Notes under the pieces: generated by a model | Seen by the model: the letters and a program-made list of their open reading frames with translations, nothing else | The model's database searches: none | What the model was told of the DNA's origin: nothing | DNA from: Lasiosphaeria ovina | Taxonomy: Eukaryota; Ascomycota; Sordariomycetes; Sordariales; Lasiosphaeriaceae | Length of the DNA stretch: 64,000 nt | NCBI GenBank assembly: GCA_033439765.1 | Contig: JAULSN010000006.1 | Coordinates: forward strand, 2,418,001 to 2,482,000 | Direction: 5' to 3' | Translations under genes and position numbers: made by a program | Shown here: positions 33,744-43,720 of the stretch, one piece after another | How positions within the stretch are numbered: the first letter of the stretch is position 1 | How the letters are laid out: each line of letters starts with the position of its first letter

Positions 33744-36700
33744 ATGCCCGCCTGGGATCAACTCTATACCCCCTACCGACAGTCCCGCCTCCTGCACCCG
33801 ACAGAAGGATACGTACTTTACCGACCACACGTCAACGCGATGGCATCTCAAGGCCCGCTTTGCTTACAAGCGACTCGGGCCCCCGAACAATATCCAGTGT
33901 CACCAGCCCGGCAGTACCTCTTATATCAATATGTACCAGGCCATCCACCAGCTGGTCACTGAGATCCGCGTGCTCTGCGCCCCACGGTCTAGAACCATCC
34001 TAACATTGTCTGCCTGGTTGGCGTCTCGTGGACTAACGAGGAAGATATTTTGGCTGACGACGAGCCCAAGGCGCCCCATGCCCATGGCGAGAATGGCGAC
34101 TCAGTTCCGCTGGAAACAAAGCCGTCTCCGAGGTACACGTGGCCAGTGGCTGTGACGGAGCGAGCCGACCTGAGAAGTCTTCACGACCTGCTCGCGTTCA
34201 ACCGAGACAGTGGCTACCACATGAAACTGCGTGGAAAGTTGGGTCTGTGCATCAACGTGCTGCAGGCCATCACCCGGCTGCACCAGAACCAAATCATCCA
34301 CGGCGATGTACGCACCCACAACGGCCTCGTCTTCCGCCAGCCCCAAGGTGCCGTCGAGGGTTGGCCCGTCAAGGTCTGTGATTTCAGCGATGCCATCGTC
34401 AGTATCGAGGACTATGCCGAGTACTTGCAGGGCGAGATCCCAGGCACATTTCTATATCGTCCTCCCGAGCTGGTGCCTGTAAAATCTTCGCTCTAAGGGC
34501 ATGACCCCTGGGCGGTCGACATTTGGTGCTGGGGTATGCTGTTATGGGAAGTCATGTTGAACGGGGAGCTCCCCATCTCCTATGTACGGGCATGGGCGAG
34601 GCCGCTCGGGAGCAATTGGACAGTCTCAAAGCCAAAGGCAGAATTCTTGACAAGGCGCGGGTCTTGTGCCTGCGGGAGCTGCGCAACGCCATTCCGATGA
34701 ATACGACAGCCTTCTGCATGGTCTTGTATTGGAGTGTCTTTCCCTTACCCTAGCCCAGGATCCCAGCCTCCGGAGCAAGGCCGAAGACCTGCTCAACAAG
34801 ATCTTTCACAGCCTCAATGTCGAAAACCCCATCCGGTATCCCGGACAACGGCAAAATCCGCCTACTCTACTATTTTTTTATGTAAGCGGAGTCCCTCTTT
34901 TGATTCACTTTGCCAAGGCAACTGCTAACTGCCCACAGCTCACAAAACTCTACTACGACTTGTTCTCAGAGAGTTTCGACCCAAGTCTTCCGCGAGCTCG
35001 AGGGTCTCGCGAGACGTAAACCGGAGGCGGCTGAAGTGCACCTTCAGCTCGGACTCTGTTACGCGGTTGGATTTGGGACCGATCCCAACGTGGACCAGGC
35101 GGTGATGTTTGTGACAAAGGCGGCCCAGATGGGCCTCACAAAAGCGCGTGTCATACTACCAGCCATGGCGGCGTCAGGGCTTGGAACACGGCATGGAATC
35201 AACCGCGAAACCATGTCCGACTGGCTGGCCGAAGGCGTCTGGATGGGATCCCAAGCCGCTTCAAGGGCCATGTTCGCCATGGATCCAGACAGATGGCAGG
35301 GGTCAATCAGGAACCTGAGAGTCAACGACAACTCGATCTGTTGCTCGGGTCCACTAAGTGGTGCCTCGGCCCTCGGCTCTCGGCCTCTGGCCTCAGGGAT
35401 CCACCAGATCCACAGTCCAGCCCTTCACCTATATATAGCACCTTTCCTGCCCTCTGCAGTCTTCCATTCTGATCGCTTTCCTGCTCACAGGATCTCTTTC
35501 TTGCCGTCCGACTGGGAGACCGGGGCTCCGTTGGCTCCATCCTTGACAGCGGCGCCCAAGTGGCCTTCTCGGCCGCCACGGAAAGACGGCCTTGCTACGC
35601 TGCTCTCCTCCAGGCAAAGAAGTCTCTTGACATGGCTAAATTGATCATTGATCGGGGTCACGGTGCAGACGCGGCGGTCCGGACATGGGCACGGGTCTCG
35701 CATTCAGATCATGACTTCATGGCCAGCGACATGCCCAAGGGAACACCTCTCGAATGGGCCGCCATCGAAGACAACAGCCAGCTGCTCGGTCTATTCTGGC
35801 GACTATGCCTGACCGAGGTGGCACGAAGGATATGACAGAGAAAAGAACTGTTAATTACCCTGATGCACCTCATGGCCTCGTATGCTGAGCCTGAGCTGCT
35901 GCTTTTGGTCTTGTTGGATCGCCGGCTCAAACCCTTGATTCACGCCTAGAAGAAAACCGATAGCGTGAGCCTCTCGCCGCTGAAATACGCCATTTTCCGG
36001 CATCGAAAGGCGGCATTCACGTTGCTGCTCGACCACGGCGCAGAGATCCATTGGGTGTTCCTCAACCACGATGAGATCTACGATGAGATGATGGACGCCG
36101 TGCACCTGTGCGCCTCTCTAGCGGCGGAGCTCGGCGTTGCCTTCGTCAAGGAGCTCTTTGCGTTTGATCCGTCGACCCACAAAGCCGTCACGGACGCGAC
36201 GAAATCCAATGTGTTGCACTGGGCTACCCTCTACAACCAGGCCGACCTGGTCCGCTTTCTGGTCCAGGAGCAAGGTTTTAGCCTGAACACCACCGACCGC
36301 GACGGCTCGACACCGCTGGGCATCGCCGCGAGGGCCCGCTTAGTGCGAGCGGTGAAGCTGCTGTGCCGATTCCACATGGACCGGCACGTGCCCTTGGTGG
36401 CCTACTCTCAGAAACAACGTGTTCTAGAATGCAGCCAAAATGAGGCCAAAATGCGCCTTCAACCGTGATGTATTGATTGGTGTCCGGAAGAAGAGAGGGC
36501 CGGTCCGGGGACCTCTGTTGACCCTGTGGAAAAGGTGGTTTAATTACAGTGGCCTGTGCGGGCCCTGCCCTGAACCACACCCGACTTGGTATGGTCTTTC
36601 TGACACCTACCGGGGCCTTGACACCCTGTTCAACGAGCGGTCGGTTCTCCAGTGTCTAGTTAGTCTCCCGCCCAAGCCCCAAGAGGCCTCGCCCAAATTC

Positions 36701-37000
36701 GCCTTCGACTACCGATTTCTGCTACAAATCGCCCTTGACCAGCCTACTATGGACTCAAGACACTGGACCAGCGAGGCCGTCCGCCAGACCATGGTCTGCG
36801 ACGTGTGGAAGATGCAAAAGCAGGACTACAAAACCCGTAAAGAGGCGAGAACAAGTTCCCGGTTCCACTGGTTCTGGGGCGCCTACTACGCCCTGTGCGG
36901 CGGCATGGCCGAGGCGCAGTACCAGGACTCGGTGCGGTAGCAGACGGAGAACCGCACCCTCTGGTACCGCGAGGTCTTTTTCGAGTTGTACGCCCAGTCA
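33744..37000 (+). pseudogene. Kinase-Sel1-ankyrin protein, broken
   Basis: Followed on the plus strand in changing frames. The kinase domain has a possible VAIK-type lysine in FAYKRL (near 33875), MYQAIHQLVTEIRVLC, HPNIVCLVGVSW, the catalytic-loop equivalent IIHGDVRTHNGLVF, VCDFSDA in place of DFG, GTFLYRPPEL, then DIWCWGMLLWEVMLNGE. A 57 bp intron (34882-34938) precedes a Sel1-like segment (LQLGLCYAVGFGTDPNVDQA, AAQMGLTKA). Ankyrin-like repeats follow (PLKYAIFRHRKAAFTLLLDH, VLHWATLYNQADLVRFLV, DGSTPLGIAARA). Breaks: frameshifts near 33840, 33990, 34590 and 34720, a non-homologous stretch at 35330-35530, a MITE at 36408-36603, and TAG at 36938-36940. Kinase plus ankyrin layouts occur in fungal recognition receptors; this copy cannot make the full protein. 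Confidence 0.75.
36408..36603. mobile_element. MITE, family 1, copy 2
   Basis: Shares about 100 bp with the element at 32659-32833 on the same strand, including GGAAGAAGAGAGGGCC, ACCTCTGTTGACCCTGTGGA and GTGGTTTAATTACAGTGGCC. Ends are TCAGAAAC and TTTCTGA. The flanks GGCCTACTC and CACCTACCG share a CCTAC core, possibly a decayed 9 bp duplication. It lies within the ankyrin part of the pseudogene. Confidence 0.75.
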
Positions 37001-37527
37001 CTCAGGCCCCCCCCAGCTTCGCCCTGCTCAACCTGGCTGTGGCGTGGTTTCTTTTGGTCTCGTACTTGGCTCTATACGGGAAATTGGCGAATGACGATCC
37101 CGCCTTTCATTGGCATAATGCTGACACGCAGGGCAGGCTGATCCTGGTCGCCGTCTTAGCAAGTTCCGCGTCATGTTTACCCATCAAGTCAATACTTATT
37201 CCTATTTACCTATTCAACATGTTTGATGCTAATCAACGCTTGGCAGTTTTGTACCCATCCCTACAGCCCTATTCCTAGTAGGAAATACCATCGCGAGACC
37301 AGGGCCCCGAAGGCCCAATCGACCCCCACGCCCCACTACCACCCAATTCTCACCTAGTTCTATTCACGTATAACGTCCCAGTCGGAACTTGGGGCTATCA
37401 GGTGCCAGTTTATATGGGGCCGCACTGGCGGTTTCCGACCACAGGCCTACAACCACAAGATGGAACCATACCGCGTGTATAAAGAAGAGAAAAAACAGGA
37501 AGCTGCACTCAAATCCAATTCCCGCCC
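37001..37527. other. Intergenic
   Basis: Decayed 3' end of the kinase-ankyrin pseudogene and 3' flank of the oxidoreductase gene. No other gene seen. Confidence 0.4.
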
Positions 37528-38922
37528 TCACCGAAACTCACTCATCGGACGCAGCCCGAGCCCACTCTTCTCGTACGCCATATCCAGCATGCGCATCTGG
37601 TTGATCGAGTCCTCGCCCGAGATCCAGAACTGCGTGCGGCGGCCCTTGACGCGGTTGACAAACTCCTCGAGCTGCCAGCGGTACGACATCCACCAGGGCT
37701 CGCCAGCAGCAGCTTCGGCAAACTCGGGCCCCGCCTCGGCGTACGTGTAGGCCTTGTGAGACGAAGCCTCGGTCCAGGTGCGCAGGACGCGGCCGTCGGC
37801 CTTGGCGCGGAGCACGAACGTGTCATTGACATCGATGCGATGCCACGCGATGGCCTGCACGAAGCCGTGCAGGGTGACAACTCTGGTGCACGCCGTTTCC
37901 TGGCCGTCTGGGAGAGGATCCGTCTTGTCGTCAGGGAGAACAACCTCGCGGTGCGTGACGCGCGCCTCGGACGGCTTCCACCGGACGGACCCGCGCATAG
38001 TCGACGTGGCGTCGGCGGTGCCGCCGTTGGGGAAGCGGAACCGGGCGCGGAAGCTCGTGCGCACTTGTCGTGCACGCCGTCGGCAAACCCGTGCGTCTCG
38101 ACTGACACGCACTCGGCGGGCTCGGCGGCGAAGATCATGCGCAGCATCGCAAAGCTGTACGTGCCTAGCATCATCATGCTGCCGCCGCCGAGCGCGTAGT
38201 TGAACTCGATGTTGTCGCGCGCCGTCAGCCACCACGGCACCATCGAGTCCGTGTGCACGTGCGCGACATCGGCCGGGCTGATGAGCGAGAGGAACTTTTG
38301 GACTGACGGGTAGAAGCGGTTGTGGAACGCCTCGAGGATGATGGGAGGGTTAGGCTGAGCGCTGGCCAGCTGTGGGAGTCGGAATAGGATCTCGGCCTCG
38401 GCGGCCGTGTTGACCGATGGCTTCTCCAGCAGCACGTGCTTCCCTGCGCGGATGGACCGGACCGCCCATTCGTAGTGCAGGCTGTTTGGCAGTGGGATGA
38501 AGACGGCGTCGATCTCGGGGTCGTCGAGAATTTCTGGAGTATGGGTACTTGGTCAGATTCTGACAAAAAACGGAGTCATGATTTGAGTTTGGCTTACCCT
38601 GGTATGTGCCCCTGACAACGGGGATTCCGTGCTTCTTGGCAAACTCCTCGGCCCGGCCACGGTCTCGGGCGGAGATGGCATGAACGACGACCTCGGGGTG
38701 TGATTTGGCCGGGACTACTATAGCCATGGGCCTGTGGTTTTGGTGTCAGTGAGTGGAGTGTCGGCGGGTGGAGGGGTAAGGAGGGCGAGTCCCGCTGGTA
38801 AAAAGGGGCACTCACGCGATTTTGGCAGCTCCCAAAATGCCAAATCTAATTACGCCATCCTTGTTTTTCTCGACTGTCGGCGGCGCGAAAGCCGTGTACA
38901 TGCGGCTGAGCATCCCAAACAT
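37528..38922 (-). CDS. Gfo/Idh/MocA-family oxidoreductase (D-xylose 1-dehydrogenase-like), one frameshift
   Basis: NAD(P)-dependent sugar dehydrogenase type. Exons 38816-38922, 38598-38731 and 37528-38533 join as FGILGAAKIA/PMAIVVPAKSHPEVVV and TYQ/EILDDPEIDAVFIPLPNS. The Rossmann start is RFGILGAAKIA, the family motif is AGKHVLLEKPSVNTAAEAEI, and the later catalytic-region motif is EAFHNRFYPSV. The C-terminal block runs from SFRARFRFPNGG to MLDMAYEKSGLG. The frame changes by one base near 38062-38068, between GVHDKCA and TSFRARF, so one base is missing from the expected KVRTSF reading. With it the protein would be 415 residues. All other parts are intact, so this is either a very recent pseudogene or a sequence error. 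Confidence 0.82.
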
Positions 38923-39491
38923 TTTGGCCTCTGTCGATTTTGCTTGCGGCTTGGCGATGACAATGAACTAACTTCTTTGGCAGGGCAGACCTCCCCTTTC
39001 CTGCCAACGGCTTCCGCATTATAAAGGGCCATCGGAGAGTTACAGGATTGAAGTTGTATTGGTAAGACAACAGGGACGGCTACGGATGTGAGTTTAGATG
39101 CTGTCAGGGGTGTTGATCGCTTGTGCAACAGGGGTGGGGCGGACAGATATTCGCCCGACAGGCATGTCTGCGGCGGGAAGATCGCACCGTGTGGGGTAAA
39201 TCTCGTTCAGCTCAAACCTTATCTCGTCCCACCGGAAAGGAGGGCCACTCATGAAGCAGAGAAGTGGCCGAGCTATAGCCAGTGTTACTCTTACAAATCC
39301 AACCGCCGAGCAAAATGGAGCAACAAAGTGAAGAAAACGGACAAGAGACACGTTGTTAAACTGGAACTTGGTCTTTATCCTGAAAATGACATGCGCACGC
39401 AGATCCTTTTTGGCAAGCGTCGGTGCTCCTACATTGGGTCGAATTCGGGTAGCCCGCCAGGGCACTGCCAATGAGGGTTGTTGCGTCTATC
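38923..39491. other. Intergenic
   Basis: Promoter of the oxidoreductase gene and flank of the Helitron-like remnant. Overlapping frames on both strands at 39088-39474 show no motif. Confidence 0.4.
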
Positions 39492-40300
39492 TAGTCAGGA
39501 AGGGGTCAGCTGAACGGAGGCCCCCGGTGGCGCCTGCGGCGGGCTGTCCGGTGACTGAGGCATTTTAGTAAGTACAACCCCGCTTTACGCCATGACGTCG
39601 AAGGCTGCCTTGGCTCAAGGGCAACTGTGTCAAAAGTTAACAATACCGTATTATCGCGGGGTAAATGAATCAAGGACTGGAAGACCAGCACCACATTTCT
39701 CGGAATAGCCTCATCGTCAGGGAAGCAAGCCGGGGCGTCATACTTGTCTATTTTGACAAGCACGACAAAGGGAGACTCTCGGCGAGGGTCTTGCACGTCG
39801 GCAGCCCAGGCGATGTCATGAACATAGCCCATAGCTCCGTTAACCAAGCCTACAAAAGTCCAAGGGTTCTCTGTCAACATAACCCGGGCACCAGCACAAA
39901 GGGGGAACGTGTTGTGAAGGTTGCCCGCATCGCGAGACTCAACTTTGGAAGGCTCAGGGCCTGGATCTGTTGCCTTCCCCAATTCGAATTAGGAATCCTC
40001 CCAAGGCGATCCTTCCTGGCCTTACGACACGGCAAAGCGGCATTTTACGGCTTGGCACGTCCGAAGATTGTCCGATCGACCAGTCCCCGTTGTCCATTTC
40101 GGCACGGACGTAAACTAGCCAAACCCTGGTCGAGAAACATTCGCTAGTCGAGAAACATTCGCTAGTCGAGAAACATTCGCTAGTCGAGAAACATTTGCTA
40201 GTCGAGAAACATTCGCTAGTCGAGAAACATTCGGCACCTTCACAAGAGACAGCTGAACGGAGCCACCGTAGGCGAGCTTGCGAGCCGGCGGTGGCGTAGA
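39492..40300 (-). mobile_element. Helitron-like remnant with helicase fragment (copy A)
   Basis: Bounded by AGTCAGGAAGGGGTCAGCTG at the left and a GC-rich hairpin block (40250-40300) at the right. Inside, on the minus strand at about 39570-39990, lies the C-terminal part of a PIF1/Helitron-type helicase: NTFPLCAGARVMLTENPWTF, then GLVNGAMGYVHDIAW and SPFVVLVKIDKYD. An 18 bp minisatellite sits between helicase and hairpin. A deleted, inverted relative (copy B) is at 45881-46140. Read on the minus strand the left border ends CTGACTAG, which resembles the CTRR-type 3' end of Helitrons. Assignment is by helicase motif and end sequence only. Confidence 0.65.
40128..40232 (+). repeat. 18 bp minisatellite
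   Basis: About six near-identical units of GCTAGTCGAGAAACATTC in tandem; one unit has T for C. Because 18 is a multiple of three, the minus strand reads a repeated NVSRLA hexapeptide, which I regard as accidental. Copy B of the element has only a single unit. Confidence 0.92.
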
Positions 40301-40618
40301 GAGACTGGACAAGAATTAATTACTGTTCTGTGAAGCGGACCCGGCTGACGGAATTTTCATTTTCGGACCTCGCGTACGTGACATTGCTCACTCATCCTGG
40401 CTCAGGCTCGGTTCAGCCCCTGCTCAGGCTGGCTCACCTTTGCTCTCACCCTGCTAACCATTTTCGACAGACTGGTAGGAAATGAGGCTTTTTACTTGCG
40501 CGAGGAATCAAGACTAGCTCCTCACCCTCGATGTTTTGCCCGCAAGGGCCGAGCCCTGGGCCCGATCGGATTTCTTCGGAGAGGTTCGACCTGACGGGCC
40601 CGCGGGGGCTAATGACCC

Positions 40619-40739
40619 TGTAGGAAGAAGAAAGGAAGACGGGCATAGCCAAGATACCCTACATTGTATGCCGCCCGATCTGGACAACCGGTGGCCAGGG
40701 TGTGCGCCACCGTATGCATGCTAGCGGCTTCTTCCGACA
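40619..40739. mobile_element. MITE, family 2, copy 2
   Basis: Left end TGTAGGAAGAAG and right end CTTCTTCCGACA form an inverted pair of about 12 bp with one mismatch. The interior shares GGGCATAGCC with the copy at 30696-30840. It is 121 bp long with no coding capacity. No clear target duplication. Confidence 0.7.
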
Positions 40740-40864
40740 CCTCCTTGGTTGCCCTGGTGCTGCGGTCACATGACTGTAGGGCCGAACAAAATATCTTCCC
40801 CGCACTTCAGCATGACGCTTGCCTTTTCGTCCGGCAACTCCAGTCCCACCTACATGACGTTACA

Positions 40865-41987
40865 ATGTCCACAGACGCGCCGGTCGATACAACGCATCAG
40901 ATCTTTAACGATCTAAATAAGATTGAGCGAGCGCTCTGTTCGGCGCACTTTGGCAAGAACTTGGAACACGACACTCCCTTCACGGCCCTCAGAGAAAGGT
41001 TTTCACGGCTGTCCCGTCTGGTTTCCATCCAACAAGCTCTCCAACGTACGGCGCGGGAAATTAGGAAACATGACGCGAGCGTCTTCGGCCGGGACCTCCA
41101 ACCCAAGATTAACAAGTTTCTAGATGTCGCGTTCGGAGAGGGCAACCCTCGACTGGAGACAATTCGACAACTCGACCCTGAGGGATTTTTATTCCTTGCC
41201 CTCTCCTACCCCCCACAAGACCTCCTCGACATGGATGGAATGGGGTTTAGGCAACTCATCAAGATAGCTCCCGAGATTTTGAGACTGCAGGAGCTCCCCC
41301 AATGCTGGATATTTGCAGAGGGGATACAACTTGCTCTAGCGAGCCGAGCCGAAGTCGAAAACATGTCAGCTTTTCGGAAGGGTTAGTTACCGGGCTAAGT
41401 GCGACCCGGTGTAGTCTTATGATAGTCAGCACTAACTTTATGGACTTTAGCGTACTACCAGCGTGTGTTCCAACCAGTCGAACGCCCAAGTCCCCCAGCA
41501 CCGAAACGGCCCCATGAGCAGCTACACACGCAACCACTTGAGACTTGGCGTAAAAAATTAGCCTATTCGGAGTTTTCTGAAGAGTATTCAGAGGACTCTG
41601 AAGAGTGGCAGAATCAATCCCACTCAGGATCCTCAGGCGGGATAGATGTAACCGGCTGGAGTGACGAAGAGATTCTGAACGAGGCCTGGAAGCGACTCGA
41701 TAAAGACTCGGTAAGCAGCATTGTCGGCATTGAAAAACATTATCTAACTTTTCATCTAGGCTGGGGAGGCGAATGAAACGGTCAAATTGCGGATCGATGA
41801 TAACGATGAAGACCTTTGCGCCGTCATCGTTGACTTTGAGGCGCAAAACGCAATACATATTATGGTAGATGGCCAGTGGCTTTCAACATTTTTTGAAGAA
41901 AATAACTTTGGAAAACGTTTATACATGACTCCAGAGGTGATGGTAATTGAGAATACACCATTAATTCGCTACATTCATCGAATTTGA
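40865..41987 (+). CDS. Orphan protein, unknown function
   Basis: Three exons, 40865-41381, 41451-41710 and 41760-41987, join in phase and give 334 residues. The start at 40865 (MSTDAPVDTTHQIFNDL) is preferred to the longer open frame from 40664, which overlaps the MITE. The N-terminal two thirds are predicted helical (NKIERALCSAHFGKNLEHDT, then PRLETIRQLDPEGFLFLALS). A proline-rich linker and an acidic stretch (EEYSEDSEEW) follow. The C-terminal exon, VKLRIDDNDEDLCAVIVDFE onward, looks beta-rich. No family is recognised and there is no signal peptide. The gene stands intact among broken neighbours, so it may be under selection or young. Confidence 0.68.
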
Positions 41988-42229
41988 GCCCGATCCTCAC
42001 GCTCGATATAGTTTCCACCCATTTAGTTATTTAGTCTGACATATGACAAGTTACCGCTACCCCAACATGCATGGAACATGCATCATTCGTGCACAGCTGT
42101 AAGGAAAACTACCCTGGCACACCCACGCCGACACACCACAGTCAAACACACACGCCCGCGGGGACACACACAGACTAGCCACACCACTCCTAGTCCTATA
42201 TATGGACTGCGGCCCTCGCTCCCACCTCT
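41988..42229. other. Short intergenic
   Basis: Convergent 3' flanks. CA-rich sequence (ACACACACGC) near 42147. No gene seen. Confidence 0.3.
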
Positions 42230-43296
42230 TCGTCCCAGAGTATAGCCACTGGCCGTGCTCCATGTCTTGAAAGTCGCTAGTGTTCATACCCAAAATGCTC
42301 GAGACCGCGCTAAGCGGGAGGAAGATGATCGTGACGATGGTGAAGGCGTACAAGGCGTTTTCCTGTCGAAACTTGGTTGTGTCTGCCATATCTCGACCGT
42401 GGAAGAGGCACCATGTCAGCTTGTGCTCTTGAAACGGTACCATGTCGGGCCACCTCACGTCAACTTTGAGGTCTGGTCTACGCAGCGGTAGGAAAGTTGA
42501 GTCGGCTCGTCGGTCAGTCGAGCTACTTTTGCAGCACATTCTCGAACAAAGAGATGGCGATATCCACCCGGATCGGTTGGGTCGACCTTGAAAATACGCG
42601 AGACTTCTTGAGCCATTTCGACATCAGAGAAGTCTTCTTGGTAGCATCGATCTCTTTCTCGGGTCATGGTCTGTATACAGCAAGGGCCGCGGATCCTCGG
42701 GGCCTCGTCTGGACGTGTCCATTACGAATCGTTGTCTGTATATGGTAAGGCCTAGTAGCGTTTGAGAGGTAGACCTCTCGGTCCGCCCGTCGGCGCTCCT
42801 GTTGGACTGGTGCGGATTGCATTCGAAACTTGGATTGATCTCGGTCCAAGTGATCCAAGGTTGTAAAGTCGTGAGCCTTGTTGGTTCGGCTAACCTGCAG
42901 TGCGTTGAGTAACGTGGACTGCTGGGATAGAACCTGCTGTATCAGCTCGCCGACGAGCTTGAGATGTCTCTGGTTAGCCCGGTCACTAAGCCGCTCGTCG
43001 ATATCTGCCGCCTGATCCGTGCAGCAGTTAGCATCACAGCCGCGCACACTCGGGAGAGTACCATCACGGGAAGGGGAAGGAATGTCTCACAATTTCTTCG
43101 AGCCGGCCTTGATAAAGCAGTGAAATGTCGGCAGTGCCCTTCTCCTCTCCGAGCGAGTATCCGTAACATTGGTGATACGTCCTATGAGCTTTAAGCTCGT
43201 TAGAGAGAACATCTCGAGGGGCAGGATAACCGAGCTCTGCTCAAGAGACTTTTGTGAAAGAGCCTTCACGAGATCACTAGCTCCGGCGGTGACCAA
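42230..43296 (-). pseudogene. CorA-like membrane-anchored protein, decayed
   Basis: The best block is ALYAFTIVTIIFLPLSAVSS followed by ILGMNTSDF (about 42250-42345, minus). This is the two-helix end of CorA-type Mg2+ transporters and of the CorA-like fungal proteins linked to HET-type genes, with the GMN signature. Upstream pieces in other frames are helical: EMAQEVSRIFKVDPTDPGGY and RHLKLVGELIQQVLSQQSTL, the latter like the coiled stalk before the membrane. Frames change at least twice, near 42480 and 42665. No intact reading is possible. Confidence 0.55.
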
Positions 43297-43720
43297 AAGG
43301 GTTGCGTCCTTGATAAGTCGCTTCGTTCAACATTGCCGCGGATAACGTCATCATCGATAGACTCGGTGTCTATTCGGGACGCACCACCAAGGTAGGTAAA
43401 CACGGAAAATCTCTCAGAATATATTGATAACAATCGATTTAAAACCACCTAAACGCCGTAACTTCAACTATCGGGGCCGGCATGGTCAGTCGATCACGAT
43501 TGGATTCGACACCTGGTCTTGTGTTTGGCTACGAAAGTTGACCGATCTATCTCCGGATGACCAGCCTTCAAGCTCTGCCGGGCTGTCAACAACGACTAGA
43601 TTATCATGTCGTCGTACCCGAAGAATCCAGTACTAGCTATGCCAGTTCAGCTCCCCTGAGCCGTTGTTCTCGCATGACTTACACCCACCCTTCTTTCTGA
43701 CACCATTCATATTCTACTTA

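Noticed and set aside
40115..40312. NVSRLA hexapeptide-repeat protein on the minus strand
   Set aside because: Simply the translation of the 18 bp minisatellite; no flanking coding evidence. It only superficially suggested a repeat-protein gene or CRISPR-like array, and there are no unique spacers.
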